53,563 bases of DNA from Pseudomonadota bacterium (GTDB lineage: Bacteria; Pseudomonadota; Alphaproteobacteria; Rhizobiales; Beijerinckiaceae). Shown here piece after piece: positions 16,610 through 25,447 of this stretch (positions within the stretch are counted from its first letter, which is position 1; the number at the start of each line of letters is the position of its first letter). The notes beneath the pieces were generated by a model that saw only the letters and a program-made list of their open reading frames with translations, was not told the origin of the DNA and made no database searches. The position numbers were made by a program, and so were the translations under genes. Where the stretch lies: contig JAJXWB010000024.1 of the NCBI GenBank assembly GCA_021781815.1, positions 1 through 53,563 on the forward strand, in the 5' to 3' direction.

Positions 16610-18091
16610 TTACTGATCGACGACCAGTTTATAGGTTTCCCCGACCTGAAGCTGGGCCTCTTGCGTCAGGCCATTCAGCAACAGGAACATGTCGAGCGGC
16701 CGATCGGGAGTCGCCATGCGGCGCGCAAAATCATCGGCCGCCTCGCCTGTATCCTTCACGATGACCAGACGCTGCGGCCTGACCCTGGCGGCCTCGTCGT
16801 CGGACAGCGCCCTGAAGCTGTCGATCGAGTCTCGAAACCGGCGCTCTACCTCCTCGTTCAGTGCGCGGACGGCGAACATCAAGCGATAGATGTCGTCGCC
16901 CTTGCGGATCAGGACGACCTTGAAATTCCATTCTCCCGCGCGCGCCACCGCGAAGACCGCCGGAAGGCCATTCAATTCCCCGCTCCGGATCGAGGAGGGC
17001 AGCAGGCCTTCCAGCCAGCCGGAGGTCAGGTAGGATTCGAGGCTCGGGTAAGTCCCGCCCGGAACGCTGTCGAGCCGCAGGCTCTCATGGCCGCCGGGCG
17101 TCCGCCCCATCAGCGCGCGGTCGGTGTTTTCGAGGGCGAATCCGTCCGGCGCCGTAAAGGCGAATCGTAGCCGCGGCTGGATGAAGCGACGACCGCGCAC
17201 GAGCCCGTCGGCGGGATCTTCCCCGAACGCGATGCCATCGATCGCCGCCAGATAGCCGGCGCGATCTGATTTCCCAACGCCCGGCGCGGATATCGAGCGG
17301 GCGGCGAGGGTCGCTTGCGCAATGCGTTCGGGGGTGGAGGGATGCGTCGACAACAGGTCCGGCTTGTCAGTCGATTTCTGCCCGACAAGCTCGGCGCCCA
17401 GAGCGGTCGACCGGCCGAGCGAGGTCAGAAAGCGCGCCGCGCCGTAGGGATCGTAGCCAGCGCGCGCGATGACCGCGACGCCGATCCTGTCAGCCTCGAT
17501 TTCCTGCTGGCGCGAGAACCCGGCAAACGAGAGCCGCTGCGAGGACTCGACTTCCTCGCCCTTCTGACGACTCTGGATCACAGCCGCCGCCTCGGCGATG
17601 ACGGCGGCCTGCCTCTCGCGCTCGGCGCGCGCGGCGGCGTGCCGGGCCGTCACATGCCCGATCTCGTGCGCCATCACCGCTGCGACTTCCGAGGAATCGT
17701 TGGCCAGCGCAAGGAGCCCCCGCGATATGTAAAGATTGCCGGAGGGCAGGGCGAAGGCGTTGACGACCGGCGTGTTCAGGATCGTCACGCGGTAGGGCGC
17801 GCTCGGCGTCTCGGACGCCGCCGCCAACCGGACCAGGATGTCGTTGATATAGATTTCGGCGGCCGGCCATCGGTATTCGCCGCCAAACTGAGCGACGAGC
17901 TTCTTGTGCTCGGCGCTGGTGAGCGTGTCGACGCCCACCATGCGCGGGGCCGACGGCGGCGCGGCGACAGCCGGCCGTGGCGCGGGCGTCTCACCCTGCT
18001 GTTCGATGAGCGCGCAGCCGGCGAGCGCGACGGTCACAACGACCGTAGCAAACCGCAGACCCGTTGCGCCAATTCCAGCCCAGCGCCCCAT
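16610..18091 (-). CDS. M48-family metalloprotease lipoprotein
   Basis: A 493-residue secreted zinc protease. The N-terminus has a signal and lipobox (VALAGC, Cys26), so it is probably a lipoprotein. The zinc site is HEIGH at 142-146 with a third ligand in the EIEAD motif near 197, as in BepA/YfgC. The M48 domain ends near residue 250 (LLSTHPSTPERI). The C-terminal 200 residues include a second domain (LRFAFTAPDGFALENT ...) and end in a LysM-like stretch (GEAADDFARRM ... LQVGETYKLVV). BepA-type enzymes survey outer-membrane protein assembly. It starts 6 nt after the nuclease-like gene, and rpoH follows 116 nt downstream. Confidence 0.9.
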   Translation of the reverse strand: MGRWAGIGATGLRFATVVVTVALAGCALIEQQGETPAPRPAVAAPPSAPRMVGVDTLTSAEHKKLVAQFGGEYRWPAAEIYINDILVRLAAASETPSAPYRVTILNTPVVNAFALPSGNLYISRGLLALANDSSEVAAVMAHEIGHVTARHAAARAERERQAAVIAEAAAVIQSRQKGEEVESSQRLSFAGFSRQQEIEADRIGVAVIARAGYDPYGAARFLTSLGRSTALGAELVGQKSTDKPDLLSTHPSTPERIAQATLAARSISAPGVGKSDRAGYLAAIDGIAFGEDPADGLVRGRRFIQPRLRFAFTAPDGFALENTDRALMGRTPGGHESLRLDSVPGGTYPSLESYLTSGWLEGLLPSSIRSGELNGLPAVFAVARAGEWNFKVVLIRKGDDIYRLMFAVRALNEEVERRFRDSIDSFRALSDDEAARVRPQRLVIVKDTGEAADDFARRMATPDRPLDMFLLLNGLTQEAQLQVGETYKLVVDQ

Positions 18092-18097
18092 TTCGAC

Positions 18098-18928
18098 CTA
18101 ACGCTCCCCCGACTCGATCGGCGGGTTCTCCTGTTCGCGCGCGTCGAGAATCTCGAACGCATCGGGCGACACGATCTCGATCGACTGGCCCGACCCGCGA
18201 TCTACCAGACCGCGCACGCGAATGCGATGCCCGACCAAGCGATCCGGTTCAACACTCTGCGCCTCAAATTGTGAAATATTGCGGCTGGACAGCACGATCG
18301 AGAGATCGACGCCGCGGCGCTTTCCGAAATTGAGGTAAATGCGCCCGCCGGCGCGCCCGACGCTGGCGATCCGACCCTCGACGATCGTGTAGCCTGTAGC
18401 CCGGGCGAGGGCCCGCGCGTCGGCCGCGTCGAGAATGCCGGCAGGGGCGTTCGCCCATAACCCTCGCCGCGCCTCGCGCGCCCTAGTCTCGGCGGCGAGC
18501 AACGACGCGCGGCGCGCGTGGGCGCCGGCGTCCGGTCTATAGAGCCCAAAGCCCTGTTCGAGTCCCGATTCGGCGGCATCAGCCCGTCCGGACTCCTTCC
18601 CGGGGCGATCAAGCGACAGGCAAGCGGGCGTTCGCCCCCATCTGTCGGTGGTCGCGTCCAGCGGTTGCAGACGTATTTCGAATTGCGACAGCCAGGTCGC
18701 CACGGCGTTCGGCGCAGCGGCGTTGCGGTCGAAAGCGACACCCGGCAACGTCACGATGCGCCCGTCGCCAAGCAGGATATCGTATGCGTCGTCGACGCCG
18801 GCGACCGTGACCGGCTCTCCGGCTCCCGCCCCGCACGCTGCCGAATCGTTCGTGGCGTGAATGCCGGTTGCGCCGCAGACGAACAGCGCCGCTGCCGCGG
18901 CGCGGGCGGTTCGCCGCGCGGCCAACAA
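18098..18928 (-). CDS. SNase-like (thermonuclease-fold) secreted protein, catalytic motif degenerate
   Basis: A 276-residue exported protein with a staphylococcal-nuclease-like arrangement: DGRIVTLPGVAFDRN (about 55-69), TTDRWGRTPACL (93-104), LEQGFGLYRPDAGAH, then LLAAETRAREARRGLW, followed by a C-terminal OB-like stretch (YTIVEGRIASVGRAGGRIYLNFG). The usual G-I-D-x-P-E loop that supplies catalytic Asp and Glu is replaced by G-V-A-F-D, so nuclease activity is doubtful, although the R-W-G-R arginine is kept. The start is a TTG 2 nt after the esterase stop, implying coupling. The N-terminus AAAALFVCGATGIHA looks like a signal peptide. It sits in an operon with the M48 protease gene. Confidence 0.75.
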   Translation of the reverse strand: MLAARRTARAAAAALFVCGATGIHATNDSAACGAGAGEPVTVAGVDDAYDILLGDGRIVTLPGVAFDRNAAAPNAVATWLSQFEIRLQPLDATTDRWGRTPACLSLDRPGKESGRADAAESGLEQGFGLYRPDAGAHARRASLLAAETRAREARRGLWANAPAGILDAADARALARATGYTIVEGRIASVGRAGGRIYLNFGKRRGVDLSIVLSSRNISQFEAQSVEPDRLVGHRIRVRGLVDRGSGQSIEIVSPDAFEILDAREQENPPIESGER

Positions 18929-18930
18929 GA

Positions 18931-19836
18931 TCAGGCGCCGCCGGCGCGCCGGAAGAAATCGAGCACGATCTGCGTGGTGTTCACGTCATTGTTGCGCGCG
19001 CCGACGGGCTGCCCCCGATCGCCGGCTCGAGGCCGACCCGGCAGCGTGTGCCCACCGCCATCCACCTTGACCAGTTCGACGGGAGCCTTACACCCCTGCA
19101 ATACCTCGATTTGAACGCGCGAGCCGTCGTTTTTGTCGCGGTCCCGCGCCTCCGCGACATTGCGCCCGCCCGAGCAACCTGCGGCCTGCGCAAAAGGCGC
19201 AATGGTCGCGTCGGCCGAGACCATCTCGTCCTTGAATTCGGCCAGATCGGCTTTGCCGCCACTGAAAGGGGCGCGCGGGTCGGCTGTGCCGGCCAGCAGC
19301 AGGAACGGGATCGGCCGCGCGGGCTTGCAACTTGCGGCGTCGGTGGCGGGCATCAGGGCGATCAACGCGGCGATCCCGGCATAGGCGCGCGCGTCGCGGC
19401 AGCCGAGGCGCATCGCCAGAATGCCGCCGACGTCGGACCCGACGATGAAAACCCGGTGACGATCCGAAATTCCGTCCGCGATCAGCTTGGCGACGAGGTC
19501 GTCGATGAATTTCAAATCCCTGTCGCCGCCGGGTTCACTGACGTTCCAGCGGCCATCGATCGCGTCAGGATAGACGCTCACGACGCTCCGTGACCTCAGA
19601 GCTTCATCGAGGCCCAGATCGCGGCGCGCCCATAGCGCCCCTCCATTCCGTCCGTGCAGCACGATAATGGTCGGCCGCAGCGTGCGTTTAAGGCGCGCAT
19701 GTTCGACGACATAAGCTGTCCGCTTCACGCCCCCCGATTCGATCGTCAGGCGACCGGACGCAGCAAGGGCGACAGAAACCTGGGCGCAGGCGACGACAGC
19801 CGCCAGCGCCAGACGCAAAAATGAAGAAAACGACAT
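18931..19836 (-). CDS. PHB-depolymerase/LpqC-like alpha/beta hydrolase with Asp in place of Ser
   Basis: A 301-residue secreted alpha/beta-hydrolase-fold protein. The order of motifs follows the LpqC/CE1 esterase family: PTIIVLHGRNGG (55-66), the SVYPDAIDGRWN strand, HRVFIVGSDVGGILAMRLGC at the nucleophile elbow, PFLLLAGTADP, and a C-terminal VDGGGHTLPG histidine loop. The elbow reads G-S-D135-V-G where family members have G-x-S-x-G, so the nucleophile would be an aspartate. The signal peptide is FLRLALAAVVACAQVSVALA. The ATG at 19836 is chosen because it starts this signal; longer starts are possible. It is the first gene of an operon with the nuclease-like and M48 genes, divergent from sdhC. 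Confidence 0.8.
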   Translation of the reverse strand: MSFSSFLRLALAAVVACAQVSVALAASGRLTIESGGVKRTAYVVEHARLKRTLRPTIIVLHGRNGGALWARRDLGLDEALRSRSVVSVYPDAIDGRWNVSEPGGDRDLKFIDDLVAKLIADGISDRHRVFIVGSDVGGILAMRLGCRDARAYAGIAALIALMPATDAASCKPARPIPFLLLAGTADPRAPFSGGKADLAEFKDEMVSADATIAPFAQAAGCSGGRNVAEARDRDKNDGSRVQIEVLQGCKAPVELVKVDGGGHTLPGRPRAGDRGQPVGARNNDVNTTQIVLDFFRRAGGA

Positions 19837-19998
19837 GCGGGACGTATCCAGCCGAACCGAAGCCTGCGCCACAATCATAGCTTTTGCGGCGCATTGCAAC
19901 TGGCGCCTGCCTTAGCCGAATTGTTGTCTTGCCTGGTGTTGCGCCGCGGTAAGCGTTGGACTAATCACAATCAAAGTCCTTCTCAGGAAAGAACAATC

Positions 19999-20412
19999 AT
20001 GGCCGAGGTGGAATCCGCTTCCCAACGTCTGAGCGAAAGGCGACCGCTTTCCCCGCATCTCGACATCTACAAAATGATGTTGACGATGGTGATGTCGGGG
20101 CTCCATCGAATCTCCGGCATGGCGCTCTACGCGGGCACGTTGTTGCTCGCCTGGTATTTCATCGCCGCGGCCTCCGGCCCGCGCGCGTTCGCGACCGTCA
20201 ATTGGGTCTATGGTTCGATCCCTGGCCGCCTCGTCCTCCTCGGGTTCACCTGGGCGCTTTTCAATCATCTGCTCGGCGGCGTCCGTCACGCGATCTGGGA
20301 CGCCGGCTACATGTTTGATCCCAAAGGCCGCGAACTCGCCGTCCGCGCCACGCTGGTCGGCTCGATCGCGCTGACCCTCGTGTTCTGGGTTCTCGCCTAC
20401 GCCTATCGCTGA
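19999..20412 (+). CDS. sdhC: Succinate dehydrogenase cytochrome b556 subunit
   Basis: A 137-residue membrane anchor of complex II. It has RPLSPHLDIYKMM at about 16-28, the SGLHRISGMALY motif with the haem/quinone-region His and Ser, and three transmembrane segments. FNHLLGGVRHAIWD contains the conserved axial-type histidine. The ATG at 19999 has AGGAAAG 8 nt upstream. It is the first gene of sdhCDAB; sdhD follows after 12 nt. The 162-bp space upstream is shared with the divergent esterase operon. Confidence 0.95.
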   Translation: MAEVESASQRLSERRPLSPHLDIYKMMLTMVMSGLHRISGMALYAGTLLLAWYFIAAASGPRAFATVNWVYGSIPGRLVLLGFTWALFNHLLGGVRHAIWDAGYMFDPKGRELAVRATLVGSIALTLVFWVLAYAYR

Positions 20413-20424
20413 CCGGAGGACATC

Positions 20425-20823
20425 ATGGCCAATCAGAATTCGTCCCTGCGAAGCGATATCTCGCGCGTGCGCCATCTCGGCGCCAATCGTTCCGTCGGCA
20501 CCAGCCACGCGTTGAGGCTGCGCCTGACCGCGGCGGCGCTCATGCCGCTGACGCTGCTGTTTGTTTTCCTTGTCGTGTCGCTGGTTGGCCGTGACTACGA
20601 ATCCGTTGTGCGCCTGTTCGGCCACCGGATCGCTCCAGGCTCCATCGCGCTCCTGTTCGTCCTCGTTGGCGTCTTTCACATGAAGACCGGCATGGAGACG
20701 ATCATTGAGGATTATGCGCATGGCTGGTGGAAATCCGGCCTGCTCGTCGCGAACATGATGTTCGCCGGGCTGATTGCGACGGCGACCGCGCTGTCGATCG
20801 TCAAACTCGCCGTCGGCGGCTGA
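20425..20823 (+). CDS. sdhD: Succinate dehydrogenase membrane anchor subunit
   Basis: A 132-residue hydrophobic subunit with three predicted membrane spans (ALMPLTLLFVFLVVSLVG, SIALLFVLVGVFHMKTGM, ANMMFAGLIATATALS). VFHMKTGMETIIEDYAHG holds the histidine region that contributes to the haem and quinone site, followed by the conserved D-Y. The N-terminus SRVRHLGANRSVGTSHALRLRLTA is typical of the alphaproteobacterial form. It starts 12 nt after sdhC and ends 17 nt before sdhA. Confidence 0.94.
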   Translation: MANQNSSLRSDISRVRHLGANRSVGTSHALRLRLTAAALMPLTLLFVFLVVSLVGRDYESVVRLFGHRIAPGSIALLFVLVGVFHMKTGMETIIEDYAHGWWKSGLLVANMMFAGLIATATALSIVKLAVGG

Positions 20824-20840
20824 TCGAAGGGTAATTCGAC

Positions 20841-22661
20841 ATGGCAAGCAACGTGGCTTCGATCGGCGGCAGGGCCTATCCGATCACCGATCACACATTC
20901 GACGTCGTGATCGTCGGCGCCGGCGGCGCAGGCCTGCGCGCGACCGTCGGCTGCTCGCAGGCTGGTTTGCGCACGGCCTGCATCACGAAAGTGTTTCCAA
21001 CGCGATCGCATACCGTGGCCGCGCAAGGCGGCGTCGCGGCGTCGCTTGGCAACATGGGCGCAGACAACTGGAAATGGCACATGTACGACACCGTGAAGGG
21101 GTCGGACTGGCTCGGCGATCAGGACGCGATCGAATATCTGTGCCGCAATGCGCCCGCCGCCGTTTACGAGCTTGAACACTGGGGCGTGCCGTTCTCGCGC
21201 ACGGACGACGGCCGAATCTATCAACGCCCGTTCGGCGGTATGACGACGGATTTCGGCAGGGGGCCGCCCGCGCAGCGCACCTGCGCCGCCGCCGACCGCA
21301 CCGGCCACGCCATGCTGCACACACTGTATGGTCAGGCGGTGAAGAATTCGACGGAGTTCTTTATCGAGTATTTCGCGATCGACCTCATCATGAACAGCGA
21401 AGGCCGCTGCGTCGGCGTCGTCTGCATCAAGATGGACGACGGCACGATCCATCGTTTCCGCTCCGCCCTGACCATCCTGGCGACCGGCGGCTACGGCCGC
21501 GCCTATTTCTCGGCGACCTCGGCGCATACCTGCACCGGCGACGGCGGCGGCATGGTGCTCCGCGCCGGACTGCCGCTGCAGGACATGGAATTCGTGCAGT
21601 TCCATCCGACCGGCATCTACGGCGCCGGCTGCCTGATCACCGAGGGCGCGCGCGGCGAGGGCGGGTACCTGACCAATTCAAACGGCGAGCGCTTCATGGA
21701 GCGTTACGCGCCGAGCGTGAAGGATCTCGCGCCCCGCGACATGGTTTCGCGCGCCATGACGATGGAAATCCGCGAGGGACGCGGTGTCGGCAAGAACAAG
21801 GATCACATCTTCCTGCATCTCGAACATCTCGAACCGAAAATGCTGCACGAGCGCCTGCCCGGCATTTCCGAGAGCGCCAAGATTTTCGCGGGCGTCGACG
21901 TCACCAAGGATCCGATTCCGGTGCTGCCGACCGTCCATTACAACATGGGCGGCATCCAGACGAACTATCACGGCGAGGTGGTGACCAAGGCGGCCGATGG
22001 CTCCGACGCCGTGGTGCCCGGTCTGATGGCGCTGGGCGAAGCGGCCTGCGTGTCGGTGCATGGCGCCAATCGTCTCGGCTCGAACTCGCTGATCGATCTC
22101 GTCGTGTTCGGCCGCGCCGCGGGTCTGCGCGCCGCCGAACTCGTGAAGCCCGGCGAGAAGCAGGCCGAACTGCCAGCCGATTCCGCCAATCTGGCGCTGT
22201 CGCGTCTCGATCGCTATCGCTACGCGAAGGGCGGCGCGTCGACGGCGCAGCTTCGTCTCAACATGCAGAAGGTCATGCAGAACCATTGCGCGGTCTATCG
22301 GACGGGACCGACGCTGGCCGAAGGCTCCAGGTTGATCCACGAGGTCTGGGCTTCGCGCGACGACGTGGCCGTGACCGATCGTTCGCTGATCTGGAATTCC
22401 GACCTCATAGAGACGTTGGAGTTCGATAATTTGATCGTGCAGGCGGTCGTCACCATGGACGGCGCGGCCAATCGCACGGAATCGCGCGGCGCTCATGCGC
22501 GCGAGGACTTTTCCGGGCGCGACGATGCGAAATGGATGAAGCACACGCTGGCGAGCGTCGACGACCAGAAGCGCACGGTCGCGATCGATTACCGTCCCGT
22601 CCATTCCTACACAATGACGACCGAGGTCGCGTACATCGAGCCCAAGGCCCGCGTTTACTGA
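20841..22661 (+). CDS. sdhA: Succinate dehydrogenase flavoprotein subunit
   Basis: A 606-residue flavoprotein, full family length. The FAD-binding N-terminus is [13 protein letters not shown], and the covalent-FAD histidine lies in [13 protein letters not shown]. The active-site region has [25 protein letters not shown], and [19 protein letters not shown], and the C-terminal domain has [10 protein letters not shown]. It oxidises succinate to fumarate and passes electrons to SdhB. AAGGG precedes the ATG. It is third in sdhCDAB, 27 nt before sdhB. Confidence 0.98.
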   Translation: MASNVASIGGRAYPITDHTFDVVIVGAGGAGLRATVGCSQAGLRTACITKVFPTRSHTVAAQGGVAASLGNMGADNWKWHMYDTVKGSDWLGDQDAIEYLCRNAPAAVYELEHWGVPFSRTDDGRIYQRPFGGMTTDFGRGPPAQRTCAAADRTGHAMLHTLYGQAVKNSTEFFIEYFAIDLIMNSEGRCVGVVCIKMDDGTIHRFRSALTILATGGYGRAYFSATSAHTCTGDGGGMVLRAGLPLQDMEFVQFHPTGIYGAGCLITEGARGEGGYLTNSNGERFMERYAPSVKDLAPRDMVSRAMTMEIREGRGVGKNKDHIFLHLEHLEPKMLHERLPGISESAKIFAGVDVTKDPIPVLPTVHYNMGGIQTNYHGEVVTKAADGSDAVVPGLMALGEAACVSVHGANRLGSNSLIDLVVFGRAAGLRAAELVKPGEKQAELPADSANLALSRLDRYRYAKGGASTAQLRLNMQKVMQNHCAVYRTGPTLAEGSRLIHEVWASRDDVAVTDRSLIWNSDLIETLEFDNLIVQAVVTMDGAANRTESRGAHAREDFSGRDDAKWMKHTLASVDDQKRTVAIDYRPVHSYTMTTEVAYIEPKARVY

Positions 22662-22688
22662 CGCGCCCGCACTGAAACGGATCAGACC

Positions 22689-23468
22689 ATGGTCGAATTC
22701 ACCCTCCCCAAAAACTCCCGCGTCACGACAGGCAAGACCTGGCCGAAACCGGTCGGCGCCAAGACCGTTACGGAGTTCCGCATCTACCGCTGGGATCCAG
22801 ACGACGGCCGCAATCCCCGAATCGATACCTATTTCGTCGATCGCGACGATTGCGGGCCGATGGTTCTCGACGCGATCATCTGGATCAAAAACAAGATCGA
22901 TCCGACGCTGACCTTCCGCCGGTCCTGTCGTGAGGGAATCTGCGGCTCGTGCTCGATGAATATCGACGGGACGAACACCCTCGCCTGCACCAAGGGCATG
23001 GATGAGATCGGGGGCGTCATCAAAATCTATCCGCTGCCGCACATGCCGGTAGTCAAGGATCTGGTGCCCGATCTCACCCGCTTCTACACGCACCACGCCT
23101 CGATCGAGCCGTGGCTGAAGACCGTGACGCCGGCTCCGGAAAAGGAATGGCGGCAGACGCCGGAGGATCGTTCGAAGCTCGATGGCCTGTACGAGTGCAT
23201 CCTGTGCGCGTGCTGCTCGACGTCGTGCCCGAGTTACTGGTGGAACACCGAGAGGTATCTCGGTCCGGCAGCTTTGTTGCAGGCCTATCGCTGGCTGATC
23301 GATTCGCGCGACGAGGCGACCGGCGAGCGCCTCGACTATATCGAGGATACGTTCCGACTCTACCGCTGCCACACCATCCTGAACTGCTCGAAAGCCTGCC
23401 CGAAGGGCCTGAACCCGGCGAAGGCGATCAGCGAGATCAAGAACATGATGATCCACCGGGTGTTCTGA
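22689..23468 (+). CDS. sdhB: Succinate dehydrogenase iron-sulfur subunit
   Basis: A 259-residue subunit carrying three Fe-S clusters. The N-terminal [2Fe-2S] region has [13 protein letters not shown] and a later CTKG. The C-terminal region has [16 protein letters not shown] and [17 protein letters not shown] for the [4Fe-4S] and [3Fe-4S] clusters. It relays electrons from FAD to the quinone site in SdhCD. It is the last gene of sdhCDAB and is followed by a strong terminator. Confidence 0.98.
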   Translation: MVEFTLPKNSRVTTGKTWPKPVGAKTVTEFRIYRWDPDDGRNPRIDTYFVDRDDCGPMVLDAIIWIKNKIDPTLTFRRSCREGICGSCSMNIDGTNTLACTKGMDEIGGVIKIYPLPHMPVVKDLVPDLTRFYTHHASIEPWLKTVTPAPEKEWRQTPEDRSKLDGLYECILCACCSTSCPSYWWNTERYLGPAALLQAYRWLIDSRDEATGERLDYIEDTFRLYRCHTILNCSKACPKGLNPAKAISEIKNMMIHRVF

Positions 23469-23490
23469 ACCCCGCGCCGCGAAACATCGA

Positions 23491-23522
23491 AAGGCCGCGA
23501 CGTGCAATCGTCGCGGCCTTTT
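23491..23522 (+). terminator. Intrinsic terminator after sdhB
   Basis: AAGGCCGCGACG-TGCAAT-CGTCGCGGCCTT gives a perfect 12-bp stem that runs into TTTT. It starts 22 nt after the sdhB stop and ends sdhCDAB. The A-run on its left could let it also act for the minus-strand GNAT transcript coming from the right. Confidence 0.93.
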
Positions 23523-23549
23523 CCGTCGCAGGCGCCGACATCGGTCGGT

Positions 23550-24149
23550 TCAGCAGGAAGGACGCCCCGGGCGCTGCAGCGAATAGGTCTGCGCGTGCAG
23601 GTCGAGCATGGCGGTGGCGAAGCTCGAGGCGTCGTCGAGCCATTCGTTCCAGAGCGCGGCGGCCGAAGGCGTGCGCGCAACGAGCCGGCCCGTCACGTCG
23701 TCGGCGTCGAACTGGAGTTCGGCCTCGAATTTTCTGGCCATACCCTGCATGGCGCGGTTGCGGGCGAGACAGGACATGTAGAGCGTCTCGGCGCCGCGAC
23801 CGCGCGCGGCCTGGATGATCCGCCCCATCAGCTCGGCGCCGACGCCCTGACGGCGCCAACCGATTTCAACCGAAAAAGCCGCTTCCGCCGAGCCTTTGTC
23901 CAGCCCCAGGCCGACGCCGCGCAATTCGCCGGCGCCACGCATGACCCCGTCGACGAAAAAGCCAAAAATGACGTCGTCGATACCGAAGCAGCGCTCGGCG
24001 TAATTGGAGAGAAATTCGTCGGACACCGCCATCGCGAACCGATCATGCCGGCTCTGCGAATCCAGTCTCAGAAGATGATCGCGAAAGGCCGTCACGTCGG
24101 ACGGCCAAAGCCGTCTGACAACGCCGCCGTGAATATGTGCGTGTTCCAT
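23550..24149 (-). CDS. GNAT-family N-acetyltransferase
   Basis: A 199-residue acetyltransferase. The GNAT core is visible: VVRRLWPSDVTAFRDHLLRL at the N-terminus, AAFSVEIGWRRQGVGAELM (strand 4 and the acetyl-CoA pyrophosphate loop R/Q-x-x-G-x-G), then LYMSCLARNRAMQGMARKF (motif B with the conserved Asn). GGAGG lies 6 nt before the ATG at 24149; the longer frame is noncoding in character. The substrate is unknown. Upstream lie two related palindromes. It is convergent with sdhB. Confidence 0.85.
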   Translation of the reverse strand: MEHAHIHGGVVRRLWPSDVTAFRDHLLRLDSQSRHDRFAMAVSDEFLSNYAERCFGIDDVIFGFFVDGVMRGAGELRGVGLGLDKGSAEAAFSVEIGWRRQGVGAELMGRIIQAARGRGAETLYMSCLARNRAMQGMARKFEAELQFDADDVTGRLVARTPSAAALWNEWLDDASSFATAMLDLHAQTYSLQRPGRPSC

Positions 24150-24221
24150 TTGTGGCCTCCAGTCGCCGCCGTCATCGGGCCGCACTCGAATCCGCCCTGC
24201 GTCACGCTTCCTCATTCCAGA

Positions 24222-24238
24222 TATTGTGCGTCGCAACA
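24222..24238. promoter_or_regulatory. Half-conserved palindrome upstream of the GNAT gene (site 1)
   Basis: A core TGCG-T-CGCA (24227-24235) inside a TATTG...CAACA context, 82 bp before the GNAT start. It shares TGCGTCGCAA with the stronger palindrome at 24359-24377. It is a possible operator. Confidence 0.35.
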
Positions 24239-24358
24239 GATTTAGCAAGCGTAAACCGAAGGCAGATGGCAGATGACTGAAATTATGCGACCTTCTGTCG
24301 CTGGCAGCCGTTGGGACCGCGCTGGAAAATGAAAGATGGCGTCGAGTCTGGCTGAAGT

Positions 24359-24377
24359 TATATTGCGTCGCAATATA
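24359..24377. promoter_or_regulatory. 19-bp perfect palindrome (site 2)
   Basis: TATATTGCG-T-CGCAATATA is a perfect inverted repeat of 9-bp arms around one base. It lies 17 nt beyond the mutT-like gene's stop and 210 bp before the GNAT gene. Its AT-rich arms stand out in this genome and look like a dimeric-repressor operator rather than a terminator. Confidence 0.5.
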
Positions 24378-24393
24378 TCGATCTGGCCCGGGA

Positions 24394-24795
24394 TCAGCCC
24401 AGAAGATCGACCAGCGAGGGGATCAACGGTTCATCGGCGGGTGGCATGGGCCAGGCCCGAAGGTCGCGCGGGCGCACCCACTTCAGCGCCTGCCCCTCGC
24501 CCGGGCGAACAAATCCAGTCCAGCGGCGGCAAACATAGAGCGGCATCAGCAGATGGATGTCGTCGTAGGCATGGCTCGCGAAGGTCAGGGGGGCGAGGCA
24601 TTCGGCTTTCGTCTCGATGCCCAGTTCTTCCCGAAGCTCGCGAACCAAAGCCTCCTCCGGCCGCTCGCCCGAGTCGACCTTGCCGCCGGGAAACTCCCAG
24701 AGGCCGGCCAGCGCCTTGCCTTCGGGCCGCCGGGCGATCAGGACGCGATTGTCCGTGTCGACAAGCGCCGCGGCGACGACAAGCAGCAGTTTCAC
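24394..24795 (-). CDS. Nudix hydrolase, MutT-type (8-oxo-dGTP diphosphatase)
   Basis: A 133-residue Nudix protein. The Nudix box G-x5-E-x7-REUxEExGU is intact: GGKVDSGERPEEALVRELREELGIE, broken here as GGKVDSGE (37-44) then RELREELG (52-59). The N-terminus MKLLLVVAAALVDTDNRVLIARRP and the KALAGLWEFPGGK segment match MutT, which removes 8-oxo-dGTP from the nucleotide pool. It begins 9 nt after the stop of an upstream lipoprotein gene, so the two are likely co-transcribed. Confidence 0.9.
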   Translation of the reverse strand: MKLLLVVAAALVDTDNRVLIARRPEGKALAGLWEFPGGKVDSGERPEEALVRELREELGIETKAECLAPLTFASHAYDDIHLLMPLYVCRRWTGFVRPGEGQALKWVRPRDLRAWPMPPADEPLIPSLVDLLG

Positions 24796-24804
24796 GCGAG
24801 GGCC

Positions 24805-25371
24805 TCAGCGGTCGTTGGTGACGACAAGCTTGATAGCCTTCTCTTCCTTGCCAGTCACGGTCACCGTCTCGAACATGGCGCCACCGTCGTCGTTGGAGTT
24901 CAGGAGGCCGCCGAGAACCCCGCGATGGCGGCGTCCGTCCCGTCCCTGTTCCTTGTAGCGCACTTGGGCCGTGACAAAATATTCGCCTGGCGCGACGTTG
25001 TCGAAGTCAAACCGACCATTCGACTCGGCACGGGTCGTGCGCGTGTAGTCGGCGTATTGCGGATCGACCGGCGTATTGGAAATCTCGTCGGCTGGAATCG
25101 AGCCCCGGCCATGGTACAGCGCGGCAAATCGCTGGCGCGCGTAAGCAGTCGCCGGCACGAGGCGAATGACTTCCCCGGCCGCATTGGTCACGCCGCCATT
25201 TTCATCGCGCCAAAAGGCGTGGCCGGAAATCGAAACCGTTCCTGTTTTCTTGATATAAGCGGCCTCGGCCGGATTGAAACGCGCGGTCGCGGAGACTGGC
25301 GCGGCGGTCTGCGTGGACTGGCAGCCGCCCAGCGCAAGGGCGGCGACAAGCGGGATTGCAATCGGACGCAT
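24805..25371 (-). CDS. Putative lipoprotein of unknown function
   Basis: A 188-residue exported protein that I do not recognise. The N-terminus MRPIAIPLVAALALGGC is a lipoprotein signal with the lipobox LGGC at 14-17. The body contains GTVSISGHAFWRDENGG, ARQRFAALYHG, and RFDFDNVAPGEYFVTAQVRYKEQ, which suggests a beta-rich, carboxypeptidase-regulatory-like (transthyretin-type) fold carrying FDNVAPGEY. The ATG at 25371 has GAGG 7 nt upstream; the longer frame is not credible. It lies 76 nt after argJ and just before mutT on the same strand. Confidence 0.75.
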   Translation of the reverse strand: MRPIAIPLVAALALGGCQSTQTAAPVSATARFNPAEAAYIKKTGTVSISGHAFWRDENGGVTNAAGEVIRLVPATAYARQRFAALYHGRGSIPADEISNTPVDPQYADYTRTTRAESNGRFDFDNVAPGEYFVTAQVRYKEQGRDGRRHRGVLGGLLNSNDDGGAMFETVTVTGKEEKAIKLVVTNDR

Positions 25372-25447
25372 GAAATAACCTCGTCGGACAATACGCGAAA
25401 TTCGCGTGCGCCCGACAGAAATGCAAGCGTCCGTTTGAAGCGACGCA

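Noticed and set aside
21678-23507. A 609-codon minus-strand frame opposite sdhA and sdhB
   Set aside because: Antisense shadow of two conserved genes in high-GC DNA.
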